The notes below the pieces were generated by a model. That model was not told where the DNA came from. It ran no database searches and saw nothing but the letters and a program-made list of their open reading frames with translations. From contig NC_014532.2 of NCBI RefSeq assembly GCF_000196875.2, positions 2,914,001 through 2,978,000 of the forward strand: a stretch of DNA of 64,000 nt. The letters are read 5' to 3'. How positions within the stretch are numbered: position 1 is the first letter of the stretch; each line of letters opens with the position of its first letter. The DNA is from Halomonas elongata DSM 2581 (GTDB lineage: Bacteria > Pseudomonadota > Gammaproteobacteria > Pseudomonadales > Halomonadaceae). A program made the position numbers and the translations under genes. Positions 57,499-64,000 of the stretch are shown in pieces.

Positions 57499-58785
57499 TC
57501 AGGACTGGGCGGCGCGACGCCGGAACAACTCGCGGAACACCGGGTAGATGTCGCCGGCCTCGACGATCTGGCGCATGGCGAAGCGGTCGGCATACTCGGC
57601 CTCCACGCGCTCGTATTCCTCCCACAACGCCTGGTGGGCATGCGGGGTGATCTCGACATAGGTGAAATACTGCAGCCTCGGCATCAGCGACTTCACCAGC
57701 AGGTCGCGGCAGGTCAGGGAGTCGTCGTCCCAATTGTCGCCGTCGGAAGCCTGGGCCACGTAGAGATTCCACTGGCTCGGCGGATAGCGCGCCTCGATGA
57801 TCTCGTCGACCAGCGTCAGGGCGCTCGAGACGATGGTGCCGCCGGTCTCCCGGGAATAGAAGAACTCCTCCTCGTCGACTTCCTTGGCGGCGGTATGGTG
57901 ACGCACGAAGACCAGCTCGACCCGCTCGTAGTTGCGCTCCAGGAAGAGGTAGAGCAGCAGGAAGAAACGCTTGGCGATGTCCTTGTGGGCCTGGGTCATC
58001 GACCCCGAGACGTCCATCACGCAGAACATCACCGCCTTGCTGGACGGCTGGGGCTGATTGATCACATTGTTGTAGCGCAGATCATAGGTATCGATGAAGG
58101 GCACCGCCTCCAGGCGCTTCTCGAGACGCTCGATCTCGGCCTTGAGCTCGTTGATGCGCGCCGGGTTGCGCAGCACCGGGTCCTTGCGCTCCTCAGCCTC
58201 CAGTGCCTCGCGCGCCTCGCGCAGCGCGCGCTTGATCGGGCCACGCATGGCGATGCGGCGGGCATGGGCCTCGCGCATGGAGCGCACGATATTGATCCGC
58301 GCCGGCACCCCGTCCCGCGTCAGGCCGGCGCGCACCGGCTTGACCTCGTCGAGATCGACCAGCGGCTTGCGCTCCATATGCGGCAGTTCCAGGCCATCGA
58401 AGACGAAATCCAGAAACTCCTCGCGGGTCAGGGTGAAGGCGAACTCGTCCATGCCCTCGCCCTGGTTCGAGGCACCACCCTCGCCGGCGCCATCACCACC
58501 GCCGCCGCCTCCGGGCCGCCGCAGCCGATCCCCCTCGACGAACTCCTTGTTGCCCGGTGCGATGATCGAGCGCCGCCCACCGGGACCGTGCTGGAACACC
58601 GGCTCGGAAATGTCGCGGGTCGGTATCGAGACCTTTTCGCCACGCCCCATGTCGGTGATGGAGCGGCGGTTGACCGCCTCCTCGACGGACCGCTTGATAT
58701 GGCTGCGGTAACGATCGAGGAACCGCTGGCGGTTGACCGCACTCTTGTTCTTGGCGTTGGCCCGACGGTCGATGAAATAGCTCAT
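57499..58785 (-). CDS. yeaH: DUF444 family protein YeaH (VWA-like)
   Basis: A 428-residue protein starting [20 protein letters not shown]. It has a glycine-rich spacer ([13 protein letters not shown], near residues 95-110). The C-terminal von Willebrand A-like domain has a MIDAS-type motif, [14 protein letters not shown]. It works with PrkA in stationary-phase or nitrogen-stress adaptation in E. coli. It is 145 nt after prkA, the gap holding a GAGC-rich inverted repeat. Confidence 0.93.
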   Translation of the reverse strand: MSYFIDRRANAKNKSAVNRQRFLDRYRSHIKRSVEEAVNRRSITDMGRGEKVSIPTRDISEPVFQHGPGGRRSIIAPGNKEFVEGDRLRRPGGGGGGDGAGEGGASNQGEGMDEFAFTLTREEFLDFVFDGLELPHMERKPLVDLDEVKPVRAGLTRDGVPARINIVRSMREAHARRIAMRGPIKRALREAREALEAEERKDPVLRNPARINELKAEIERLEKRLEAVPFIDTYDLRYNNVINQPQPSSKAVMFCVMDVSGSMTQAHKDIAKRFFLLLYLFLERNYERVELVFVRHHTAAKEVDEEEFFYSRETGGTIVSSALTLVDEIIEARYPPSQWNLYVAQASDGDNWDDDSLTCRDLLVKSLMPRLQYFTYVEITPHAHQALWEEYERVEAEYADRFAMRQIVEAGDIYPVFRELFRRRAAQS

Positions 58786-58860
58786 GCTGACCTCCTCTGG
58801 GCGCTGCTCACCACGGGGAACGACAGCCCAGACCGCCTTCCCCGTTCGTAGCGTTGAAGC

Positions 58861-58925
58861 AGCGAGAAGCGAGCGGCGAGCTTCGAAACTCGGTGACTGA
58901 AAGCTCGCATCTCGCGGCTCGTAGC
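58861..58925. repeat. GAGC-rich inverted repeat between prkA and yeaH
   Basis: GCGAGCTT (58876-58883) and AAGCTCGC (58901-58908) form an 8-bp stem with a 17-nt loop, surrounded by degenerate GAGC/GCGAG units. The vocabulary resembles the direct repeats after speD. It may attenuate or stabilise the prkA-yeaH message. Confidence 0.55.
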
Positions 58926-58930
58926 TCAGG

Positions 58931-60853
58931 CTACTGCGACTTGCGCACCCTCAGATACCACTCGGAGAGCAGCCGTACCTGCTTCTCGGTGTAGCCGCGG
59001 TCGACCATGCGCGCCACGAAGTCCTCGTGCTTCTTCTGGTCGGCCGTCGAAGCCTTGGCGTTGAAGGAGATCACCGGCAGCAGCTCCTCGGTGTTGGCGA
59101 ACATCTTGTGTTCGATCACCCCGCGCAGCTTCTCGTAGGACTGCCAGCTCGGGTTCATGCCATTGTTCTGGGCCCGGGCCCTGAGCACGAAATTCACCAC
59201 CTCGTGACGGAAATCCTTGGGATTGGAGATCCCCGCCGGCTTCTCGATCTTCTCCAGTTCCTCGTTGAGAGACTGGCGATCGAACAGCTCGCCGGTCTCG
59301 GGATCGCGGTATTCCTGATCCTGGATCCAGAAATCGGCATAGGTGACATAGCGATCGAAGATGTTTTGACCGTACTCGGAGTACGACTCCAGATAGGCCG
59401 TCTGGATCTCCTTGCCGATGAAGTCCACATAGCGCGGCGCCAGGAACTCCTTGATATAGCGCAGATAACGCTCGAAGGTCTCGCGCGGCAACTGTTCCTG
59501 CTCGAGGCGCTGCTCGAGCACGTAGAGCAGGTGCACCGGGTTGGCGGCCACCTCGTGGTTGTCGAAGTTGAACACCTTGGACAGGATCTTGAAGGCGAAA
59601 CGGGTCGAGAGACCGTCCATCCCCTCGTCCACGCCGGCATTGTCGCGATACTCCTGGATCGACTTGGCCTTGGGATCGGTGTCCTTGAGGTTCTCGCCGT
59701 CATAGACGCGCATCTTGGAGTAGATACTGGAGTTCTCCGGCTCCTTGAGCCGCGAGAGCACCGAGAACTGCGCCAGCATGCGCAGGGTATCCGGCGCGCA
59801 CGGCGCCTCGTTGAGCGAGGAATGCTCGAGCAGCTTCTTGTAGATGTTGATTTCCTCGCTGACCCTCAGGCAATACGGCACCTTGACGATGTAGACGCGA
59901 TCGAGGAAGGCCTCGTTGTTGCGGTTGTTGCGGAAGGTCTGCCACTCGCTCTCGTTGGAGTGCGCCAGGATGATGCCGTCGAAGGGAATCGCCCCCATGC
60001 CCTCGGTGGGGTTGTAATTAGCCTCCTGGGTGGCGGTGAGCAGCGGATGCAGCACCTTGATCGGCGCCTTGAACATCTCGACGAATTCCATCAACCCCTG
60101 GTTGGCCTTGCACAGCCCGCCCGAGAAGCTGTAGGCATCGGGGTCGTCCTGGGAGTAGAGCTCAAGCTGGCGAATATCGACCTTACCGACCAGCGAGGAG
60201 ATATCCTGGTTGTTCTCGTCGCCCGGCTCGGTCTTGGAGATGGCGATCTGGTTGAGCCGCGACGGGTAAAGACGCACGACCCGGAACTGGGACAAGTCGC
60301 CACCGAACTCCTGGAGACGCTTGGCCGCCCAGGGCGACATCACGCTCTTCAGGCAGCGCCGGGGAATGCCGTATTCCTTCTCCAGCAACTCGCCGTCCTC
60401 CTCGGGGGAGAACAGGCCGAGCGGCGACTCCTGCACCGGCGAGCCCTTGAGGGCATAGAAGGGCACCCGCTCCATCAGCAGCTTGAGGCGCTCGGCGAGC
60501 GACGACTTGCCGCCGCCGACCGGCCCCAGCAAGTAGAGGATCTGTTTACGCTCCTCCAGCCCCTGGGCGGCATGCCGGAAGTAGGCGACGATCTGCTCGA
60601 TGGCCTCTTCCATGCCGTAGAATTCCTCGAAGGCAGGATAACGACGGATCACCTTGTTCGAGAATATTCGCGCCAGCCGCGGATCCTTGGCCGTATCGAT
60701 CACCTCGGGCTCGCCGATGGCCTCCAGTATGCGTTCGGCGGCGTTGGCATAGGCCGAAGGCTGCTCCCGGCAGAGTTCCAGATACTCCTGCAGGGTCATC
60801 TCTTCCTGCTGGGTGCGGGCATAGCGGTTCTGCACATGATCGAAGATGCTCAT
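58931..60853 (-). CDS. yeaG: PrkA family serine protein kinase (YeaG)
   Basis: A 640-residue AAA+ domain plus kinase-like protein starting [20 protein letters not shown]. The P loop is [16 protein letters not shown], and [20 protein letters not shown] and PEDLRHEVV-like C-terminal parts are typical. The ATG at 60853 follows AAGGAGG. It leads the prkA-yeaH-ycgB operon, which in E. coli is controlled by RpoS and nitrogen stress. The length equals the usual 640-644. Confidence 0.95.
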   Translation of the reverse strand: MSIFDHVQNRYARTQQEEMTLQEYLELCREQPSAYANAAERILEAIGEPEVIDTAKDPRLARIFSNKVIRRYPAFEEFYGMEEAIEQIVAYFRHAAQGLEERKQILYLLGPVGGGKSSLAERLKLLMERVPFYALKGSPVQESPLGLFSPEEDGELLEKEYGIPRRCLKSVMSPWAAKRLQEFGGDLSQFRVVRLYPSRLNQIAISKTEPGDENNQDISSLVGKVDIRQLELYSQDDPDAYSFSGGLCKANQGLMEFVEMFKAPIKVLHPLLTATQEANYNPTEGMGAIPFDGIILAHSNESEWQTFRNNRNNEAFLDRVYIVKVPYCLRVSEEINIYKKLLEHSSLNEAPCAPDTLRMLAQFSVLSRLKEPENSSIYSKMRVYDGENLKDTDPKAKSIQEYRDNAGVDEGMDGLSTRFAFKILSKVFNFDNHEVAANPVHLLYVLEQRLEQEQLPRETFERYLRYIKEFLAPRYVDFIGKEIQTAYLESYSEYGQNIFDRYVTYADFWIQDQEYRDPETGELFDRQSLNEELEKIEKPAGISNPKDFRHEVVNFVLRARAQNNGMNPSWQSYEKLRGVIEHKMFANTEELLPVISFNAKASTADQKKHEDFVARMVDRGYTEKQVRLLSEWYLRVRKSQ

Positions 60854-60918
60854 CGAAGCCTCCTTTAGACCCGGCGCCCCGGCCATGACTGTCGGCGAAC
60901 CTGCCGGGGATCGGTAAC

Positions 60919-60929
60919 TTCAGCGTAGA
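60919..60929 (-). promoter_or_regulatory. RpoS-like -10 element upstream of prkA
   Basis: The minus strand reads TCTACGCTGAA, matching the sigma-S consensus KCTAYRCTTAA at 10 of 11 positions. The -35 region is unremarkable, as is common for sigma-S. It is 66 nt before the ATG. The rest of 60854-61054 holds a purine-rich stretch and no ORF. Confidence 0.5.
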
Positions 60930-61054
60930 CAGCATTAGCGGACAACGATTCTTCTTTTTCTTCTACCTCTTCAACGCAGCGCGCCCCTATCTTCTATGAA
61001 CCCCGAGTCTCCAAGTCGTTTCGTTGAATTTCCCTCAGACGGCCAACGGCCCCG

Positions 61055-63070
61055 TCAAAGCGCCGCAGCGACCCGGGTCCCCTGGTCGATGGCCCGCTTG
61101 GCGTCCAGTTCCGCCGCCTTGTCGGCACCGCCGATGACATGCACCGAGACGCCGGCCTCACGCAACGCCTCGAGATCGTCGCGCACCGACTCCTGACCGG
61201 CGCAGACCACCACGGTATCCACCTCGATCAGGCGCGGTTCACCGTCCTGGCGAATGTGCAGGCCCTCGTCGTCGATTCCCACGTACTCGCACCCGACCAG
61301 CGTCTCGACGCCGCGGTGACGCAGCGAGGCACGATGCACCCAGCCGGTGGTGGTCCCCAGCCCCTTGCCGGGCTTGGAAGTCTTGCGCTGCAGCAAGGTG
61401 ACGCGACGCGGAACCGTCGGTCGACGCGGCTCGCGCAGCCCGCCCGGCGTCGCCACCGTCAGGTCGACGCCCCACTCTTCGCACCAGGCCTCGACATCCA
61501 GGGCCGGATGCCCGGCATGGGTGAGCAGCTCCGCCACGTCGAAGCCGATGCCGCCGGCCCCGATGATGGCCACGCGAGGCCCGACCCGCTCGGCATGAAC
61601 GATGGCTGCCGGATAGGACATCACCTTGGGGTGATCGATGCCGGGCAACTCCTCCAACCGTCGCGGCCGTACCCCGGTCGCCAGGATCACCTCATCGAAG
61701 GCACTCAGTTCGTGCACGCTGGGCGCCGTACCGAGGCGCACGCTCACCTGATGTCGATCCAGCATCACCCGGAAATAGCGCAGGGTCTCGTCGAATTCCT
61801 CCTTGCCGGGGATCCGCCGGGCATAGTTGAACTGGCCGCCCAGCTCGGACTGACGCTCGTACAGCGTCACCGCATGGCCCCTCTGGGCGGCGGTCACGGC
61901 GGCAGCCAGCCCGGCCGGCCCGCCACCCACCACAGCGATCGTGCGCGCCTCCTCGGCCGGCTCGATGACCAGCTCGGTCTCGTGGCAGGCCCGGGGATTG
62001 ACCAGGCAGGACGTCAGCTTGCCCTGGAAGGTGTGATCCAGGCAGGCCTGGTTGCAGGCGATGCAGGTATTGATCTCCTCGCTCCGGCCATCCCTGGCCT
62101 TGGCGATCCAGGCCGGATCCGCCAGGAAGGGCCGCGCCATGGAGACCATGTCGACCTGCCCCTCGGCCAGCACACGCTCGGCCACCTCGGGCATGTTGAT
62201 GCGATTGGTGGTGATCAACGGAATCGACAGCGCATCGCGCATGCGGCAAGTCACCTCGCTGAACGCCGCCCGCGGCACGCTGGTGACGATGGTCGGCACC
62301 CGGGCCTCGTGCCAGCCGATGCCGGTATTGACGACATCCGCCCCGGCCGCCTCCACGGCGCGTCCCAGCGCCACCACCTCCTCGAAGGTACTGCCCTCTT
62401 CGACCAGATCGATCATCGACAACCGGAAGATGATGAGGAAGTCGTCGCCCAGCTCGGCGCGTATGCGTCGCACGATTTCCACCGCAAAGCGAATGCGGTT
62501 TTCGAAGTCGCCGCCCCATTCGTCCTCGCGCCGATTGGTACGCCGGCAGATGAACTGATTGATGAGGTAGCCTTCGGAGCCCATCACCTCGACGCCGTCA
62601 TAGCCTGCTTCGCGCGCCAGGCTGGCACAGCGCACATAGTCGTCGATGGTCGAGGCAACCTCATCGCGACTCAGTTCGCGTGGCATCGACGGATTGATCG
62701 GCGCCTGGATCGGCGAAGGCGCCACCGGCTCAGGCGTATAGGCGTAACGCCCGGCATGCAGGATCTGCAGACAGATACGCCCCTGTTCGGCATGCACGGC
62801 ATCGGTCACCCGGCGATGATCGGCCACCTGTTCGGGCCGCTCCAGGGTCGCCGCGCCCTGGAAGACCGCACCTTCAGGGTTCGGTGCAATGCCGCCGGTG
62901 ACGATCAGCCCCACGCCCTCCCTGGCGCGTTCGACATAAAAGGCGGCCAGGCGCTCGAAACCATTCGGCGCTTCTTCCAGGTTGGTATGCATCGAGCCCA
63001 TCAGCACACGATTGGGCAGGGTCAGGTGTCCGAGCGTGATGGGGCGAAACAGATGCGGATATGCGGTCAC
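61055..63070 (-). CDS. fadH: 2,4-dienoyl-CoA reductase (NADPH)
   Basis: FadH reduces 2,4-dienoyl-CoA during beta-oxidation of unsaturated fatty acids. I choose the GTG at 63070, after GAGG, because the sequence then reads (M)TAYPHLFRPITLGHLTLPNR, matching the E. coli N-terminus, and gives 671 aa. An OYE-like TIM barrel comes first. The 4Fe-4S cysteines are in NTCIACNQACLDH and SCLVNPRAC. The FAD motif is TIAVVGGGPAGLAAAV and the NADPH motif is VAIIGAGGIGFDVAE. Confidence 0.94.
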   Translation of the reverse strand: MTAYPHLFRPITLGHLTLPNRVLMGSMHTNLEEAPNGFERLAAFYVERAREGVGLIVTGGIAPNPEGAVFQGAATLERPEQVADHRRVTDAVHAEQGRICLQILHAGRYAYTPEPVAPSPIQAPINPSMPRELSRDEVASTIDDYVRCASLAREAGYDGVEVMGSEGYLINQFICRRTNRREDEWGGDFENRIRFAVEIVRRIRAELGDDFLIIFRLSMIDLVEEGSTFEEVVALGRAVEAAGADVVNTGIGWHEARVPTIVTSVPRAAFSEVTCRMRDALSIPLITTNRINMPEVAERVLAEGQVDMVSMARPFLADPAWIAKARDGRSEEINTCIACNQACLDHTFQGKLTSCLVNPRACHETELVIEPAEEARTIAVVGGGPAGLAAAVTAAQRGHAVTLYERQSELGGQFNYARRIPGKEEFDETLRYFRVMLDRHQVSVRLGTAPSVHELSAFDEVILATGVRPRRLEELPGIDHPKVMSYPAAIVHAERVGPRVAIIGAGGIGFDVAELLTHAGHPALDVEAWCEEWGVDLTVATPGGLREPRRPTVPRRVTLLQRKTSKPGKGLGTTTGWVHRASLRHRGVETLVGCEYVGIDDEGLHIRQDGEPRLIEVDTVVVCAGQESVRDDLEALREAGVSVHVIGGADKAAELDAKRAIDQGTRVAAAL

Positions 63071-63191
63071 GGTCGAGTCCTCGTGGTCGGGCAACGGAAA
63101 TTCAAACAACTGTATGATAGTCGCTCGGGTTCCGCAAAGCCCGGGCATTCGCCCAAGGAGGATAGTCGATCTCGACGCCCACGCACGCGAA

Positions 63192-63219
63192 AGGCCCCGA
63201 GTCTTTCGACTCGGGGCCT
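63192..63219 (-). terminator. terminator of the tRNA-Asp/Val operon
   Basis: A perfect 12-bp stem (63192-63203 with 63208-63219) has a GAAA tetraloop on the minus strand and then TTTCGCG. It lies 17 nt after the last tRNA. The T tract is short but the stem is very strong. Confidence 0.75.
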
Positions 63220-63235
63220 GGAATTCGTGAGCAGA

Positions 63236-63312
63236 TGGCGGACCGGACGGGACTCGAACCCGCGACCTCCGGCGTGACAGGCCGGCATTCTAACCAACTG
63301 AACTACCGGTCC
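63236..63312 (-). tRNA. tRNA-Asp(GTC), copy 3 of 3 in transcription order
   Basis: 77 nt, starting GGACCGGTAGTTCAG and ending CCGGTCC, G, CCA. The anticodon loop is CTGTCAC, giving GTC. Confidence 0.97.
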
Positions 63313-63315
63313 GCG

Positions 63316-63392
63316 TGGTGGGCGGTACTGGACTCGAACCAGTGACCCCCAGCATGTGAGGCTGGTGCTCTAACCAACTGAGCTAACCGCCC
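63316..63392 (-). tRNA. tRNA-Val(CAC)
   Basis: 77 nt, acceptor GGGCGGT, anticodon loop CTCACAT giving CAC for GUG codons, CCA encoded. It lies three bases upstream of the last tRNA-Asp. Confidence 0.96.
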
Positions 63393-63428
63393 ACGCGTTT
63401 ACTGCCTGGATTGTTGCGCTTGTCATCG

Positions 63429-63505
63429 TGGCGGACCGGACGGGACTCGAACCCGCGACCTCCGGCGTGACAGGCCGGCATTCTAACCAACTGAACTACC
63501 GGTCC
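63429..63505 (-). tRNA. tRNA-Asp(GTC), copy 2 of 3
   Basis: 77 nt, same sequence as the copy at 63236, anticodon GTC, CCA encoded. Confidence 0.97.
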
Positions 63506-63533
63506 ACAAGATGACTGGCGACACAGGATGCGA

Positions 63534-63610
63534 TGGCGGACCGGACGGGACTCGAACCCGCGACCTCCGGCGTGACAGGCCGGCATTCTAACCAACTGAA
63601 CTACCGGTCC
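63534..63610 (-). tRNA. tRNA-Asp(GTC), copy 1 of 3
   Basis: 77 nt, same sequence as the other two copies, anticodon GTC, CCA encoded. Confidence 0.97.
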
Positions 63611-63650
63611 GCGTGCGCTACCTGCTACATGATCGGGCATGACTACGTCA

Positions 63651-63726
63651 TGGTGGGTGGTACAGGGATCGAACCTGTGACCCCCAGCTTGTAAGGCTGG
63701 TGCTCTCCCAGCTGAGCTAACCACCC
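63651..63726 (-). tRNA. tRNA-Val(TAC)
   Basis: 76 nt, starting GGGTGGTTAGCTCAG, anticodon loop CTTACAA giving TAC for GUA (and wobble), CCA encoded. It is the first tRNA of the operon. Confidence 0.97.
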
Positions 63727-63744
63727 CCGGTCACGTGGCGCTGC

Positions 63745-63772
63745 ATTCTACAGGGACGGCGCTCATTGTCAA
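63745..63772 (-). promoter_or_regulatory. strong promoter of the tRNA-Val/Asp operon
   Basis: On the minus strand a consensus -35 TTGACA (63767-63772), a 16-nt spacer and -10 TAGAAT (63745-63750). A run of seven A immediately upstream looks like an UP element, and the discriminator is GC-rich, as in stringently controlled stable-RNA promoters. Confidence 0.85.
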
Positions 63773-63862
63773 CGCGTTTTTTTCGTATCCCCCTGACTGA
63801 CGCCCGTGAATAACCCCAACTCTATCATCCACTTGGAGCCATACAGCAGACGGGACACGGCG

Positions 63863-64000
63863 TCATGCGTGGCGCGCCATAAACTCGGCGATGCCACGAG
63901 CCCCCTCATGGATCAGCTCGATCCGGGTCAGCCCCGAGGCACGCCGCGGTCGCCAGTCATGATCACCGTCCTTCAGCCAGCGCACCTCGGCGACATCGGG
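63863..64000 (-). CDS. putative alpha/beta hydrolase, C-terminal fragment
   Basis: 45 codons and a stop, with the 5' part beyond the window edge. The fragment reads VRWLKDGDHDWRPRRASG near its start; a His in a GDH turn before a basic loop resembles the catalytic-His end of KANL3/Tex30-type dienelactone-hydrolase-like proteins. It ends GARGIAEFMARHA. The family is a guess from a short piece. Confidence 0.45.
   Translation of the reverse strand, partial: PDVAEVRWLKDGDHDWRPRRASGLTRIELIHEGARGIAEFMARHA

Noticed and set aside
55958..57547. 529-codon open frame antisense to ycgB
   Set aside because: Antisense shadow; no family pattern.
58495..58520. GC-rich triplet run in yeaH as a possible insertion
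   Set aside because: It encodes the glycine-rich linker found in this protein family.
59027..60868. 613-codon open frame antisense to prkA
   Set aside because: Antisense shadow of a well-supported gene, without start signals.
61139..63277. 712-codon open frame antisense to fadH, ending in a tRNA
   Set aside because: It is a shadow of fadH; the composition (His, Gln, Arg rich) is typical of antisense frames and it runs into the tRNA-Asp gene.
63238..63730. Repeated 77-bp blocks that look like a direct-repeat or CRISPR-like array
   Set aside because: The blocks are tRNA-Asp and tRNA-Val genes with irregular spacers.

Overview
The window looks like a chromosomal segment of a halophilic gammaproteobacterium of the Halomonadaceae (Halomonas or a close relative). 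This is inferred from the high GC content, the Pseudomonas/Oceanospirillales-type gene orders (lptD beside amgK-murU, rpsF-rpsR-DUF2232-rplI-dnaB, prkA-yeaH-ycgB) and two complete Mrp-type Na+/H+ antiporter operons. No phage, IS transposase, CRISPR array or rRNA operon was seen. Most of the window is housekeeping DNA with densely packed, often overlapping genes.

Layout. 1-6.5 kb: dnaG (3' end cut by the window edge) and rpsU, with an intrinsic terminator between them; divergent tsaD; plsY; folB-folK. 5.0-12.8 kb: one leftward cell-envelope and RNA-maintenance operon, lptD-surA-pdxA-rsmA-apaG-apaH-glpE-cca; its surA lacks both parvulin domains. 13-17.6 kb: amgK-murU peptidoglycan recycling, an OsmC/YhfA protein, speD, coq7, hinT, and a small hairpin or MITE-like repeat next to coq7. 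17.7-26.9 kb: an accessory sugar-alcohol locus with a ribitol-dehydrogenase-like SDR, an RbsBAC-type ABC importer, an FGGY kinase, an L-xylulose-reductase-like SDR, transaldolase and a LacI regulator. Two promoter modules in this locus have the same spacing, and each carries a palindromic operator.

26.9-32.8 kb: phosphoribulokinase-like prkB, a thioesterase, purD, phaR, rsmE, a retropepsin-like protease and a lytic transglycosylase. 32.9-44.7 kb: two Mrp antiporter operons back to back, one with separate A and B subunits (mrpABCDEFG, leftward) and one with A and B fused (rightward). 44.7-53.9 kb: hemH, two small proteins, dnaB, rplI, DUF2232, rpsR, rpsF (with a probable S6:S18 leader), rlmB and rnr. 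54.1-54.5 kb: three tandem tRNA-Leu(CAG). 54.6-60.9 kb: a secreted or membrane nuclease, a stand-alone AsnC sensor domain and the prkA-yeaH-ycgB stress operon. 61-64 kb: fadH, a five-gene tRNA-Asp/Val operon with a strong promoter, and the C-terminal piece of a putative alpha/beta hydrolase.

How the parts fit together: the pentitol genes would import a C5 polyol, oxidise it to a ketopentose, phosphorylate it and pass it into the pentose phosphate pathway through transaldolase, under LacI control. The twin Mrp systems fit Na+ export and pH homeostasis in a salty habitat. The lptD-surA pair links LPS export to a reduced outer-membrane chaperone. All functions are read from sequence patterns; no database search was possible.
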